Shown: positions 1 through 9,297, numbered from the stretch's first letter. The stretch is DNA of 64,000 nucleotides from Marinoscillum sp040222955 (GCF_040222955.1 NZ_JAVKCA010000007.1:372001-436000), one strand, 5' to 3'. The notes: generated by a model from the letters alone, not told the origin. Translations and numbers: made by a program.

Positions 1-942
1 GTCCGAAGTAATGTTCAATTGACCATTTCCCACCACGGATGGGTATAAAGAAATCTTATGCTCAGGTAAAACACCTGATGCTTCTACCCGAATGGGCTGA
101 AAGGTCTCTGATACCCCATCAAAATCAACCTGCTTTAACCTGTAATACTCCACAGCTGCCTGAGGTTTTTTATCAACGTATTCATATTCCAACAGTCCAT
201 CGTATGTACCATTTCCTACAAGTGTAGCTATCTGGTAATAATCGATGCCATTTTCAGATCGTTCGATCGCAAAATAATCATTATCTATTTCAGAAGCAGT
301 GGCCCACTGAAGGACGACTCCTGATGATACCTCTGCCCTGAAGTACAATAATTTTACCGGGAGGGGTACATCCTGATCTCCATTTACATAATTAGCTACC
401 TCCTCAAACTGAGAGCTATTCTCAAGCGCGGTTAAGTCGCCACTTTCTCCCGTATTATTGCCAGCCATATTGCTGGTACCTGAGGTGAATACACTCCCAG
501 GCCCGGTAATTACCCCGTTATTCCCATCGGCAGTGATATTTCCCATCACCACCAATATCCCCCCCGCTCCTATATCCACCCCGGCATTATTCTTACCCAT
601 TTCCAAATCACCAAAAATGATCAGCACCTTCCCAGCTCCTATACTAACTGCTGCATTGTTCTTAGTTATGTTGAAAGTAACATCTCCAAAAACGATGAGG
701 GTATCATTTACAGTAAGAGATCTTCCATTATCATTGGCAAAAGTCAGACTTTGATTAGCTGCATCTGATCCCACGGTGACGTAAGAGTTGACGATTGGGG
801 TACCCAAGCCAGTGAATCCTGGAGAAGAAGCGGGTGCCCATGTGGCATTACTTCCCCATGGCCCATCAGCTGTACTTGTTTGGGCGGAAGCGATGTTGAA
901 CATCGCAAAACTGATGCATAAGCAACAGATGTAGTATTTCAT
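1..942 (-). CDS. Secreted protein with a T9SS C-terminal sorting domain, 5' part only (cut by window edge)
   Basis: An uninterrupted frame of 314 codons runs from an ATG to the first base of the window, so the C-terminus lies outside. The first 21 residues form a signal peptide (MKYYICCLCISFAMFNIASA). Residues 22 to about 180 are rich in G, N, I and V and repeat in a pattern (IFGDVTF, IFGDLEM, VMGNITA) that suggests a beta-solenoid. A fibronectin-like segment follows (PLPVKLLYFRAE, then LQWATASEIDNDYFAIERS), the usual lead-in to a type A sorting domain, and the beginning of that domain is visible (ISLYPSVVGNG). The protein is therefore probably exported by Sec and moved across the outer membrane by T9SS. 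Nothing seen points to an enzymatic activity. Confidence 0.8.
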   Translation of the reverse strand, partial: MKYYICCLCISFAMFNIASAQTSTADGPWGSNATWAPASSPGFTGLGTPIVNSYVTVGSDAANQSLTFANDNGRSLTVNDTLIVFGDVTFNITKNNAAVSIGAGKVLIIFGDLEMGKNNAGVDIGAGGILVVMGNITADGNNGVITGPGSVFTSGTSNMAGNNTGESGDLTALENSSQFEEVANYVNGDQDVPLPVKLLYFRAEVSSGVVLQWATASEIDNDYFAIERSENGIDYYQIATLVGNGTYDGLLEYEYVDKKPQAAVEYYRLKQVDFDGVSETFQPIRVEASGVLPEHKISLYPSVVGNGQLNITSD

Positions 943-1202
943 AACAGTCGGTGGACTAGTGCTTTCCCTAGGTGATTCACTTAGACATCAGTATGTGATT
1001 CCCGCAAAACTCTTCTAGGTACTTCACGCAATCTACGACTAAAAAGGCCTCACTGGATTTTATTGATTCATATTTTCGACGAAAGCCTCCATTTAAGGCA
1101 TCAAAAAACCCAGTTTTTCAAGAAATCAACATCTATTTCCTTTTTGATTTAATATATTAGGCAGTTACACACTATCATCGTTCTTCAAATATCTGCTGCA
1201 AA

Positions 1203-2228
1203 ATGCTCCTTTGGGTTTTGTCTTTCCTCCTGATTGTTATTGTTTCTATCCTTTCTATTGGCTACCGCATCGGCGCACCGGGTTATTCAGGCCCTGAAAC
1301 CAAACACTTTAATGGTGAAAAATTCGTAAACACCTCTGGCGTTCAGGCAAAAGGTATGATCGAAGCCTTCAGGTGGATGGCACAAAGAGACCACGGGCCC
1401 TGGACCAAAAACTATGAAACAGAGGTCGGGCCCAAACCCACCACATCATCAGAGCATCTCATTATTACGTTCATTAATCATAGTACTTTTTTGATTCAGT
1501 GGAATCACCTGAATATTCTGACGGATCCCATCTGGAGCGAACGTTGTAGTCCATTTGGCTTTGTCGGCCCACAGCGAATGCGCCCTCCCGGTATTCACTT
1601 TGAGGATCTGCCACATATAGATGCAGTACTCCTCAGTCACAATCATTACGACCACCTGGACGTTCCTACCATTAGGCAAATTCAATCCAAATGGTCCCCT
1701 GTGTTCATTGTTCCTTTGGGTGTGAAAGCTCATCTGGACCAGTTAGGAATACAAAATACCATAGAGCTTGATTGGTGGAAGGAGACCAATATGGGCATTA
1801 CCATCCGCTCAATGCCCGCCCAACATTTTAGCGGACGAGGTATGTTCGATCGGGACAAAACCCTCTGGTCTGGTTACCTGTTGGAGCACGAGGGGCGAAA
1901 AGTATATTTTGCCGGTGACTCTGGGTACGGAGACCTCTTTAAGGAAATCGGCAAAAAAGAGGGCCCCATTGACGTGTCATTAATACCCATAGGAGCTTAC
2001 CTCCCCACCTGGTTTATGTCTCCCATACACATTTCTCCAAGAGAAGCTGTAAAAGTGCATCAGGATGTGAAATCAACAGTGAGTGTTGGCATGCACTTCG
2101 GCACCTTCCCCCTGGCCGACGAAGGACAAGGCAAAGCAGAAGAGGACCTGATCCTTGCATTGGAGGAAGCGGGGGTCAATCAGGGTGCGTTCATTATCCC
2201 TGAAGAGGGCAAAGCCATGAGTTTTTAA
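1203..2228 (+). CDS. MBL-fold metal-dependent hydrolase (NAPE-PLD/UlaG-like), membrane-anchored
   Basis: The protein has 341 residues. It starts with one hydrophobic segment (residues 2-22), likely an uncleaved membrane anchor. The metal-binding motif HNHYDHLD supplies H146, H148, D150 and H151. H208, the FAGDSG motif around D239 and a GMHFGTF motif near residue 316 complete the usual ligand set of the metallo-beta-lactamase fold. Spacing and the GPQRMRPPG region resemble the family that includes N-acyl-phosphatidylethanolamine phospholipase D and bacterial relatives. The exact substrate cannot be read from sequence; a lipid or phosphodiester is the best guess. It ends in a 4-bp convergent overlap with the EF-hand gene on the other strand. 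Confidence 0.85.
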   Translation: MLLWVLSFLLIVIVSILSIGYRIGAPGYSGPETKHFNGEKFVNTSGVQAKGMIEAFRWMAQRDHGPWTKNYETEVGPKPTTSSEHLIITFINHSTFLIQWNHLNILTDPIWSERCSPFGFVGPQRMRPPGIHFEDLPHIDAVLLSHNHYDHLDVPTIRQIQSKWSPVFIVPLGVKAHLDQLGIQNTIELDWWKETNMGITIRSMPAQHFSGRGMFDRDKTLWSGYLLEHEGRKVYFAGDSGYGDLFKEIGKKEGPIDVSLIPIGAYLPTWFMSPIHISPREAVKVHQDVKSTVSVGMHFGTFPLADEGQGKAEEDLILALEEAGVNQGAFIIPEEGKAMSF

Positions 2229-2821
2229 TTCTTCAGGTAGGTCTCCCAAAAACCAAAGAGCCAGTTTCCTGCGGCTTCCTTATCATCGCTCCTGAAGAAC
2301 TCCTTGATACCACTCAGCAGCTCATCTCTGCTGATCAGATCATCCTGATTGAGGTCTAATTTAGTGAAGGCTCTGGCCGAATAACGAATCTCAATGCGGT
2401 AAGCCATGAAAAGGTCAATGTATTCATTCAATGAAATGTAGCCGTCCCCATCCAGGTCAAAAAGATTGAAAATCTCGCGCATGACTTTGTTGACATGCTT
2501 TTCGTAAAGTTCTTCATCACCATTCACGACCACCATATCTGCAAATTCGATCCATTCTTCAATGGTTGCATGGCTCTCATCAGATTTGCCTATAAAATTG
2601 CGAAAGGCCGTCCAGGTATTTCTGCATCGATCGATACTCGCTGCATACTCAGGTGTACCTTCTTTGAAACCCCATAGGATGCTCAGGTTTTCTCCAATAT
2701 TGAGGAAATCAGCCTTTTCAAGGGTCCCGCTTTTATCAAAGTCCAGCACATTGAAGTAGTGAACCAGTTTCTTTTCCTGCAGGGGTGTTAGCATAGCTTT
2801 TTCATTAATCTTGTTGGGCAA
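2225..2821 (-). CDS. EF-hand calcium-binding protein (calerythrin/sarcoplasmic-type)
   Basis: The protein has 198 residues and no signal peptide, so it is cytoplasmic. Three canonical 12-residue EF-hand loops are visible: one starting at D27 (DFDKSGTLEKAD), one at D122 ending in E133 (DLDGDGYISLNE), and one at D156 ending in E167 (DLNQDDLISRDE). The stretch near residue 81 (DESHATIEEW) looks like a fourth, degenerate hand. Number and spacing resemble bacterial calerythrin and invertebrate sarcoplasmic calcium-binding proteins, which act as Ca2+ buffers or sensors. Its start lies 17 bp inside the end of the upstream DUF4197 gene on the same strand, so the two are likely cotranscribed. Confidence 0.85.
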   Translation of the reverse strand: MPNKINEKAMLTPLQEKKLVHYFNVLDFDKSGTLEKADFLNIGENLSILWGFKEGTPEYAASIDRCRNTWTAFRNFIGKSDESHATIEEWIEFADMVVVNGDEELYEKHVNKVMREIFNLFDLDGDGYISLNEYIDLFMAYRIEIRYSARAFTKLDLNQDDLISRDELLSGIKEFFRSDDKEAAGNWLFGFWETYLKN

Positions 2822-3512
2822 AAACTTTCTTTAAGAGCTCAGTGGTTCTGGCTCCCGGATTTGCCCGAATCTCTTTTTCTTCTTCCGCCACCAATGTGAA
2901 CAATCCATCCAGTGCCAATGACGTGGCGTATGATTCCAAATCAGGGTTTACTTTGTCCACGAACGGGATTTTATTGTAAGTATTGATGATATCTCCATAA
3001 TACTTGGTTGCACTGGTCTTATCCAAGGCTTGCTTAATCACAGGCTGAAATTTAGCAGTCAGCTGGGCTGATGTTTTGGCTTTCAGGTACTGCGTGGCCT
3101 CATTATCAGAGCCTTTCAAAATGCCCCAGGCATCCTGCACGGTCATTCCTTTAATCGCATCCACAAAAATGGGCTTGGCTTCCTTTGCTGCTTCTTCCGC
3201 GCCCCTGTTGAGGGTCTCTACAAACTTATCCACCTCACTACCCAGCCCAATGCTCCTCAGCTTGTCCTCTACCCGCTGTACGTCCGGAGGAAAAGGGATT
3301 TTGATTTTAGGATTTCCAAAATAACCATTAAGACTGGAAGCTTTGCCCGTACCGCTGGTTACGCCCTTCACCAAAGCCTCCTTAAGGCCTGCTGTCACCT
3401 GCTCTGTAGTCAGCTCATCTGTCTCCAAATAATCCCCCAGCGTCTGCTGAATCTGCTGAACGGTACATCCGGTCAGAAAAATAATTGTGATGTATAAACA
3501 AACAAGTCTCAT
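2805..3512 (-). CDS. DUF4197 family lipoprotein
   Basis: The protein has 235 residues. A short hydrophobic N-terminus ends in a lipobox (FLTGC, Cys16), so it is probably a lipoprotein. The mature part fits DUF4197: AGLKEALVKGV, then a NPKIKIPFP motif, then a helical body (NRGAEEAAKEAKPIFVDAI, KYYGDIINTYNKIPFVDKVNPDLESY) and a C-terminal LFTLVAEEEKEIRANP segment. The function of DUF4197 is not known. It overlaps the downstream EF-hand gene by 17 bp and is divergent from cinA, with about 76 bp between the two starts. Confidence 0.85.
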   Translation of the reverse strand: MRLVCLYITIIFLTGCTVQQIQQTLGDYLETDELTTEQVTAGLKEALVKGVTSGTGKASSLNGYFGNPKIKIPFPPDVQRVEDKLRSIGLGSEVDKFVETLNRGAEEAAKEAKPIFVDAIKGMTVQDAWGILKGSDNEATQYLKAKTSAQLTAKFQPVIKQALDKTSATKYYGDIINTYNKIPFVDKVNPDLESYATSLALDGLFTLVAEEEKEIRANPGARTTELLKKVFAQQD

Positions 3513-3588
3513 TGATCAAAGATTATATATTTTGCGTCCTTAAAAGTAACTCAATAAGCCAGAATATATTGGTACAAATCAATTCCCT

Positions 3589-4836
3589 ATGTCAAAATAT
3601 GCAGAAATCATCTCAATCGGTGATGAAATCCTCTACGGCCAGACGTTAGATACCAATTCGCACTGGATCAGTGGGCGCCTGGATGAAATTGGCATTAAAG
3701 TAAGAAGGAAAATCACCATAGGTGACGAACGCGAAGAAATCCTCAACTGTCTGAAAGAATCCTCAGAAAGGTCGGACATCATTTTGATCACTGGCGGACT
3801 TGGACCTACACGGGATGACCTCACCAAACCTTTGCTGGCGGAGTACTTTGGGGTAGGCCTCAAAATGAATAATGAGGCCTTCGAACACATACGCACCCTG
3901 TTCGAAAAAAGAGGTCGGGAAGTAACGGAGCTCAACAGAATGCAGGCCGAATTACCCGAAAATTGCATCAAGATTGATAACAGACTGGGCACCGCACCAG
4001 GCATGTGGTTTGAAGAAAAAGGTACGGTCTATGTCTCCATGCCGGGTGTTCCCTATGAAATGGAAGCGATGATGAACGATATCATCCTGCCCAAACTCAA
4101 AGAAAAATTCTCCGGAGGGGTGATTTACCATAAAATCGTCAAGACCGTGGGAATAGGTGAATCTGCACTGGCTGAGAAAATCACCGATTGGGAAGACCAC
4201 TTACCCAAGAGTATCAAATTGGCCTACCTTCCCACCTTTGGGCAGGTAAAACTGCGACTGACAGCTCTTGGTTCGGACAAAGGCGTTCTTGAAAAACAAG
4301 TAGGTCAGGAAGTTGATAAATTGATTCCCCAGATTGCCTCATACGTCTATGGATACGACAGTGATGAACTTGAAAAGGTAGTGGGCGATATTCTTCTGAA
4401 AAACAATAAAAGTATTGCTTTCGCGGAAAGCTGTACCGGGGGCTACATCTCCCACCTGATGACCAAAGTACCGGGCAGCTCCAAGTACTACAAGGGCAGC
4501 ATCGTTTCGTACGATTATGATGTGAAAGTGAATTCACTGGATGTGGACAGAAAGGTGATGGAGGAAAAAGGTGCGGTGAGTGAAGAGGTGGTTTTACAGA
4601 TGGCTCGCAGTGTCAGATCAAAGCTGCAAGCGGACGTTGGAATCTCTGTAAGTGGCATCGCAGGCCCCGGAGGAGGCACCGAAGGAAAACCTGTAGGAAC
4701 CGTCTGGATCGGATACTCTGATGAGCAAAAAACGATTGCGAAAAAATTTAATTTCTCTAAAGACCGCAATGTCAATATAAAATTAAGTGCCTTATGTGCC
4801 CTAAATATGTTCAGAATTAACTTTCTGGGGAATTAA
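3589..4836 (+). CDS. cinA: CinA family protein (competence/damage-inducible protein A; nicotinamide-nucleotide amidase)
   Basis: The protein has 415 residues, the normal length for two-domain CinA. Residues 1 to about 170 are the MoCF-biosynthesis-like domain (IGDEILYGQTLDTNS near the N-terminus, TGGLGPTRDDLT, and the MPGVPYEMEAMM motif). Residues about 258-410 form the CinA C-terminal domain, with ESCTGG starting at E280, PGSSKYYKGSIVSY and SGIAGPGGGTEGKPVGTVWIG. In characterised members the C-terminal domain deamidates nicotinamide mononucleotide for NAD recycling, and the N-terminal domain can hydrolyse ADP-ribose-type substrates. The DUF4197 gene is divergent upstream, and the E2 gene follows 53 bp downstream with a likely promoter of its own. 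Confidence 0.95.
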   Translation: MSKYAEIISIGDEILYGQTLDTNSHWISGRLDEIGIKVRRKITIGDEREEILNCLKESSERSDIILITGGLGPTRDDLTKPLLAEYFGVGLKMNNEAFEHIRTLFEKRGREVTELNRMQAELPENCIKIDNRLGTAPGMWFEEKGTVYVSMPGVPYEMEAMMNDIILPKLKEKFSGGVIYHKIVKTVGIGESALAEKITDWEDHLPKSIKLAYLPTFGQVKLRLTALGSDKGVLEKQVGQEVDKLIPQIASYVYGYDSDELEKVVGDILLKNNKSIAFAESCTGGYISHLMTKVPGSSKYYKGSIVSYDYDVKVNSLDVDRKVMEEKGAVSEEVVLQMARSVRSKLQADVGISVSGIAGPGGGTEGKPVGTVWIGYSDEQKTIAKKFNFSKDRNVNIKLSALCALNMFRINFLGN

Positions 4837-4854
4837 CGGAATTATTTAACTTTG
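4824..4854 (+). promoter_or_regulatory. Candidate Bacteroidetes-type promoter for the E2 gene
   Basis: TAACTTTG matches the -7 consensus TAnnTTTG. Exactly 19 bases upstream is TCTG, one mismatch from the -33 element TTTG. The -33 element lies in the last codons of cinA. Predicted transcription starts about 25-30 bases before the E2 ATG. Confidence 0.45.
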
Positions 4855-4889
4855 TATCACCCAAAAATGAACAACAAACAAAATATTCT

Positions 4890-6200
4890 ATGGCGCTAGT
4901 AGAAATGGTAATGCCCAAAATGGGCGAAAGTGTAATGGAAGGTACCGTCCTGTCCTGGCTTAAAAATGTAGGCGATCCCATTGAGGAGGATGAGTCTATT
5001 CTGGAAGTGGCTACCGACAAGGTAGATACCGAAATTCCCTCTACTCATGCCGGTGTGCTGAAGGAAATTCTGGCTCAGGAAGGAGACGTGATAGAAGTGG
5101 GTAAACCCATAGCCCTAATAGAAACAGATGCAAGCGCTGCCAGCACCCCATCGGCATCAGCACCTTCTGAAGAAACACCGATCGTTCAGGAAGCAGAGAA
5201 AATCATGGAATCTGCCATGGCAACTGCCTCTGCTGCAGAAATACCGGTCAAGTCAGGTGATAAATTCTATTCACCACTCGTACGGAGTATTGCAAAGGAA
5301 GAAGGCATCACTCTTGCCGAACTGGAGAGCGTGCCCGGCACCGGCAAAGACGGACGAATCACCAAGCAAGACATATTATCCTATGTGTCCACCAAAAAGG
5401 CTGGCAAAGCCCCTGCTGGCGGCACAAATGGCCAAAGTAAACCAGCTACCCCCAGGCCTGCTCCCGAGCCCATGCCCGTCACTGTAAGTGGGGAGGATGA
5501 AATCATTCAGATGGATCGCATGCGCAAAATGATCGCAGAGCGTATGCTGGCGTCCAAACAGATAGCCCCGCATGTCACTTCATTTGTAGAAGCTGATGTG
5601 ACCGACATGGTATTTTGGAGAAACAGGATGAAGAATATCTTCAAAGAACGGGATGGACAGACCCTTACCTTCACTCCCATCATCATTGAGGCCATCGTGA
5701 AAGCCATCAAGGACTACCCGATGATCAACATACAGGTAGATGGAGATAAGATCATCAAAAAGAAAAGTGTAAACATAGGGATGGCCGTGGCCCTTCCGTC
5801 TGGCAACCTCATTGTGCCGGTGATCCACAATGCCGACCAGCTCAACCTGGTGGGGATCACCAAAAAAGTGAATGATCTGGCGCGCAGAGCCAGAGAAAAT
5901 CAGCTGAAGCCGGACGACCTGCAGGGAGGCACTTACACCGTATCCAATGTGGGTTCTTTTGGTAACGTAATGGGTACACCCATTATAATGCAGCCTCAGG
6001 TAGGTATATTAGCCCTGGGTGCCATACAGAAGAAGCCTTCAGTCATAGAGACTCCTCAGGGTGATTTCATCGGCATCCGGCATAAAATGTTTCTGTCCCA
6101 CAGCTACGACCACCGGGTGGTAGACGGTGCCCTTGGCGGGATGTTTGTCAGAAGAGTCGCAGACTACCTTGAGGGATTTGATAAGGATCGAACAATTTAG
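4890..6200 (+). CDS. 2-oxoacid dehydrogenase complex, dihydrolipoamide acyltransferase (E2)
   Basis: The protein has 436 residues with a single lipoyl domain (about 2-78; lipoyl lysine K44 in EVATDKVDTEIPS). An Ala/Pro/Glu-rich linker follows, then a peripheral subunit-binding domain (about 125-160; YSPLVRSIAKEEGI and GKDGRITKQDIL), a second linker, and the catalytic acyltransferase domain (about 205-430). The active-site motif is HRVVDG, with H408 and D412. The protein forms the core of a multi-enzyme complex that passes acyl groups from E1 to CoA. E1 and E3 genes are not next door. The sequence resembles branched-chain or generic Bacteroidetes E2 proteins, and the substrate (pyruvate, branched-chain ketoacid or 2-oxoglutarate) cannot be fixed from this protein alone. 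Confidence 0.92.
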   Translation: MALVEMVMPKMGESVMEGTVLSWLKNVGDPIEEDESILEVATDKVDTEIPSTHAGVLKEILAQEGDVIEVGKPIALIETDASAASTPSASAPSEETPIVQEAEKIMESAMATASAAEIPVKSGDKFYSPLVRSIAKEEGITLAELESVPGTGKDGRITKQDILSYVSTKKAGKAPAGGTNGQSKPATPRPAPEPMPVTVSGEDEIIQMDRMRKMIAERMLASKQIAPHVTSFVEADVTDMVFWRNRMKNIFKERDGQTLTFTPIIIEAIVKAIKDYPMINIQVDGDKIIKKKSVNIGMAVALPSGNLIVPVIHNADQLNLVGITKKVNDLARRARENQLKPDDLQGGTYTVSNVGSFGNVMGTPIIMQPQVGILALGAIQKKPSVIETPQGDFIGIRHKMFLSHSYDHRVVDGALGGMFVRRVADYLEGFDKDRTI

Positions 6201-6204
6201 CACT

Positions 6205-6243
6205 CAGGTGCCTGATGTTGAAAAGGCACCTGCTTTATATTTT
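6205..6243 (+). terminator. Rho-independent terminator after the E2 gene
   Basis: An 8-bp perfect stem (CAGGTGCC / GGCACCTG) with a 12-base loop is followed by a T-rich tract (ctttatatttt). It lies 5 bases after the E2 stop codon. Confidence 0.7.
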
Positions 6244-6363
6244 GAATGAGCACATTTTATGCTCACCTTGCCCAGAGTTTTCATCGTTCATCTCCCTGGT
6301 GGAGATGAGCCCAAGTGAACCTTCTGTGTTTTTATTGAATTACTATTAGAAAAGGAAAAGAGA

Positions 6364-7287
6364 ATGTCAACAGCATCAAGCGAACCGCGAGTTTTAAATA
6401 AGCCTAAGATCAAGAAGGAGATCAGCTTTACGCTTATGCATTTTATTCCATTTGCAGCGCTGCTCACCGGTGCCACGCTTTTTGACTGGATGATATGCAT
6501 CTTCTTGTATTTTTTCAGAATGTTTTGGATTACAGGTGGTTATCATCGGTATTTCGCACACAGATCTTATAAAACTTCGCGATGGTTTCAGTTTGTGATC
6601 GCCTTCATGGCACAGACTTCAGCTCAGAAGGGAGCGCTGTGGTGGGCAGGGCATCACCGCGTGCATCATCGGACCAGTGATACTTATGATGATCCTCATT
6701 CGATGAAACATTACGGTTTTTGGTACTCGCACGTGGGTTGGATCATCGGACCTGATTACAAAGAAACCGATTATAAGATCATTGGAGACTATGCCAAGTA
6801 TCCCGAGTTGGTTTGGCTCAATAAGTACTATTTGGTGCCTCCCGTGGTACTTGCCCTAACAGTGATGGCCCTTGGGGGAATCGTGAATGGTGGCGGCATT
6901 GAGATGATGTTTACCGCAGCAGGGTTTTCCACTTTGTTCATTGGTTTCTTTCTGAGTACTGTGGTACTGTATCACGGTACTTTTAGCATTAATTCCATCA
7001 TGCACAAGTTTGGCAAGCAGCGATATAAGTCCAATGATGAGTCTAAAAACAGCTTATGGCTGGCCCTCCTCACCATGGGCGAAGGATGGCACAACAACCA
7101 TCATTACTATGAAACAGCGGCACGTCAGGGCTTTTTCTGGTGGGAAATTGACATTACCTACTACATCCTGCGGGTTTTCGGTTTTCTGGGATTGATCTGG
7201 GACATCAGAGAAGTACCTGATCACATCAAATACTCCAAAGACAAAGAAGAAGCCAAAGAGCTGGCCAAGAAAGCAAAGGCAGCTTGA
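6364..7287 (+). CDS. Acyl-CoA desaturase (delta-9 fatty acid desaturase family, membrane di-iron)
   Basis: The protein has 307 residues. All three histidine clusters of the membrane stearoyl-CoA desaturase family are present: HRYFAH (H61-H66), HHRVHH (97-102) and HNNHH (243-247), plus the HGTFSINS region near residue 204 that carries a further ligand type. Hydrophobic segments flank the first cluster (about 26-55) and lie around 155-200, giving the usual four membrane spans. It lacks the C-terminal cytochrome b5 domain of fungal enzymes, so it needs a separate electron donor. It introduces a cis double bond into acyl chains for membrane fluidity. It stands alone between two terminators; the 160-bp leader holds two inverted repeats. 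Confidence 0.92.
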   Translation: MSTASSEPRVLNKPKIKKEISFTLMHFIPFAALLTGATLFDWMICIFLYFFRMFWITGGYHRYFAHRSYKTSRWFQFVIAFMAQTSAQKGALWWAGHHRVHHRTSDTYDDPHSMKHYGFWYSHVGWIIGPDYKETDYKIIGDYAKYPELVWLNKYYLVPPVVLALTVMALGGIVNGGGIEMMFTAAGFSTLFIGFFLSTVVLYHGTFSINSIMHKFGKQRYKSNDESKNSLWLALLTMGEGWHNNHHYYETAARQGFFWWEIDITYYILRVFGFLGLIWDIREVPDHIKYSKDKEEAKELAKKAKAA

Positions 7288-7307
7288 TATTTAGGGACAA
7301 TTTGAAC

Positions 7308-7340
7308 AAAAAAGGGTGGTCATTTAAGCCACCCTTTTTT
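7308..7340. terminator. Bidirectional terminator between desaturase and DUF4493 genes
   Basis: A perfect hairpin has an A-tract on one side and a T-tract on the other (AAAAAAGGGTGG, 9-base loop, CCACCCTTTTTT). It sits between convergent genes and can serve both. Confidence 0.85.
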
Positions 7341-7385
7341 ACTGATTAAGTAAGAACTACAACACTAATATTAATACTGTCTATT

Positions 7386-8123
7386 TCAGAAAACGATATC
7401 GATTTCTCTAACATTTAGGGAGTCAAGATTAAAATCAAAAATAGCCTCACCAAACTCCAGATCTCCATCCACAGTAATAATGAGGAAGTCATTTTTAACC
7501 CCATCTACACTGACCATTTTCTCTATAGAAGTGCTATCACTACTGCTATTAACGTAGTGTAGGACGGCATGAATGGTCAGCTCACATGGTATGAAGTATC
7601 CCTTTCTTGTCTCATTTTTTCCAAAATACAACGAGCCGGAATGTTCATCAAAAACTTCAACATGATAATCATAGAAGAGAGTCTGCACGTTTTCAGAATA
7701 GTTCACTTCTACTTTAACAGAATTAAGTCCCAGGTCAACCTCGACATGAGTCAAAGAATCATCTCCGATTGGAAACCATTCAGAATTACCCACATAAGAT
7801 GCAGCATCAAATGCCGGTAATGGAATGCTATCAGTATAGGCATGAACGTAATAGTTTCCTACTTCGAGCTCAACACTATCCGGTACATCGCCAATACTCG
7901 CATATTCAACATTCTCCCCACCACTGAGAGAAATAATAGAAACATGGGCATCAGTGTAGTCCTCTGTTTGTCGACCATGAGATATATCAATGTCTGGTTC
8001 TCCCATTGCGATGGCTAAAAAACCATGATTATCTAGCTCAGTAACTGGCTCAATCCTATCGGATTTTGTACATGATTGCCATAGCAACCCGCACATCACG
8101 AGGTAAAATGTGTGTCTTTTCAT
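7386..8123 (-). CDS. DUF4493 domain lipoprotein
   Basis: The protein has 245 residues. The N-terminus MKRHTFYLVMCGLLWQSC ends in a lipobox-like WQSC, so it is probably a lipoprotein. The rest matches the pattern of DUF4493, a Bacteroidetes domain: an SVELEVGNYYVHAYTDS strand pair, then AFDAASYVGNSEWFPI, then a VEVNYSENVQTLFYDYHVEV segment and a KGYFIPCELTIHAVL strand. Such proteins are beta-sandwich surface lipoproteins of unknown role. The gene is monocistronic, faces the desaturase gene and is divergent from the CDF exporter. Confidence 0.75.
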   Translation of the reverse strand: MKRHTFYLVMCGLLWQSCTKSDRIEPVTELDNHGFLAIAMGEPDIDISHGRQTEDYTDAHVSIISLSGGENVEYASIGDVPDSVELEVGNYYVHAYTDSIPLPAFDAASYVGNSEWFPIGDDSLTHVEVDLGLNSVKVEVNYSENVQTLFYDYHVEVFDEHSGSLYFGKNETRKGYFIPCELTIHAVLHYVNSSSDSTSIEKMVSVDGVKNDFLIITVDGDLEFGEAIFDFNLDSLNVREIDIVF

Positions 8124-8281
8124 TAGTTTAACATTAGGCGTTTGTTTAAATAAAGATAGGGCTTAACCGTTGCAAAAAAAACACAATACTGTTACTTCTA
8201 AGTGAAGACTCTTTCAAAAATTCCTATTAAGAAACAACCACTTCTTTCATAACTTTATCTCTCCTTATGGATTAAAGAAGC

Positions 8282-9163
8282 ATGGCCCACGATCATCACC
8301 ATTCTCATGACCACTCTACAGGCAAGATCCGAATTGCTTTCTTCATTAATTTGGGGTTCTCCATCATTGAGCTGATCGGGGGACTTTATACCAATAGTGT
8401 GGCCATTCTCTCCGACGCCCTGCATGATCTGGGTGACAGCATGAGCCTCGGCGTGTCGTGGTATTTTCAGAAGGTAGCCAGAAAAGGACGTAACAAAGAA
8501 TTTAGCTATGGCTACAGACGCTTCTCCGTACTTGGGGCAGTGATCAACTCGCTCGTGTTGGTAGTGGGCTCTATCCTCATCCTCACAGAGGCCATCCCCA
8601 GGCTCTTTGATCCTGCAACTCCCGATGCTCAGGGTATGATCTATCTGGCCATTGGAGGAATCATCGCCAATGGGTTAGCGGCTTACAAACTGCACGGGGG
8701 GCATTCTTTGAACGAGCGAGCAGTATACTTACATCTGCTGGAAGATGTGCTGGGCTGGGTGGCTACGTTGATCGCCGCTATCATCATGCTCTATAAAGAC
8801 TGGCCTATGGTAGATGCGCTGCTGGCCATATTCATCTCAGTATTTATCCTATTCAATGTGTACAAAAACCTGAGTAAGGCCCTCAAGATCATTTTGCAGG
8901 GGACACCCGAAGAAGTAAACCCCAAGCGCATCGATGAACTGCTCAGGGAAATACCCAAAGTAAAAAGCACACATGACTGCCACATCTGGTCAATGGATGG
9001 TCAATACCACATTTTATCCATTCACCTGGTGGTAGAAAAATACAATAACCTGGCTGAGCTCTCTGCAATCAAAAGCCAGGCGAAGGAGCTTCTCCGGAAC
9101 GAACACATAGATCACGCGACGATCGAGTTTGAAACGGAGGACGAAAAGTGTGATCCCTGTTAG
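8282..9163 (+). CDS. Cation diffusion facilitator (CDF) family metal exporter, CzcD/ZitB-like
   Basis: The protein has 293 residues. The N-terminus is rich in histidine (HDHHHSHDH), a typical zinc-loading tail. Six transmembrane segments follow. The transport-site motifs are SDALHDLGDS near residue 45 in helix 2 and HLLEDVLGWV near residue 150 in helix 5, giving the HxxxD/HxxxD pattern typical of Zn2+/Cd2+-H+ antiporters. The cytoplasmic C-terminal domain begins around residue 205 (DELLREIPKVKSTHDCHIWSM). It probably exports Zn2+ or a related ion across the inner membrane. A TAACTTTA box about 25 bases before the ATG resembles a -7 element. Confidence 0.93.
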   Translation: MAHDHHHSHDHSTGKIRIAFFINLGFSIIELIGGLYTNSVAILSDALHDLGDSMSLGVSWYFQKVARKGRNKEFSYGYRRFSVLGAVINSLVLVVGSILILTEAIPRLFDPATPDAQGMIYLAIGGIIANGLAAYKLHGGHSLNERAVYLHLLEDVLGWVATLIAAIIMLYKDWPMVDALLAIFISVFILFNVYKNLSKALKIILQGTPEEVNPKRIDELLREIPKVKSTHDCHIWSMDGQYHILSIHLVVEKYNNLAELSAIKSQAKELLRNEHIDHATIEFETEDEKCDPC

Positions 9164-9297
9164 TGCTTCCTCCCCTCAACACAAACCGATCTTTGATAAG
9201 TACCATCTCCCAAAGTAATTGATCAGAGGGTTTCGGATTACCCCAAATTTCACACTATTTTAGGCGGTCAACCTTAAATCATCACCGTAAAAATCCT

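Noticed and set aside
39..754. Two plus-strand open frames (62 and 98 codons) at the left end
   Set aside because: They lie opposite a continuous 314-codon minus-strand frame with a signal peptide and sorting-domain sequence, which explains the coding character better.
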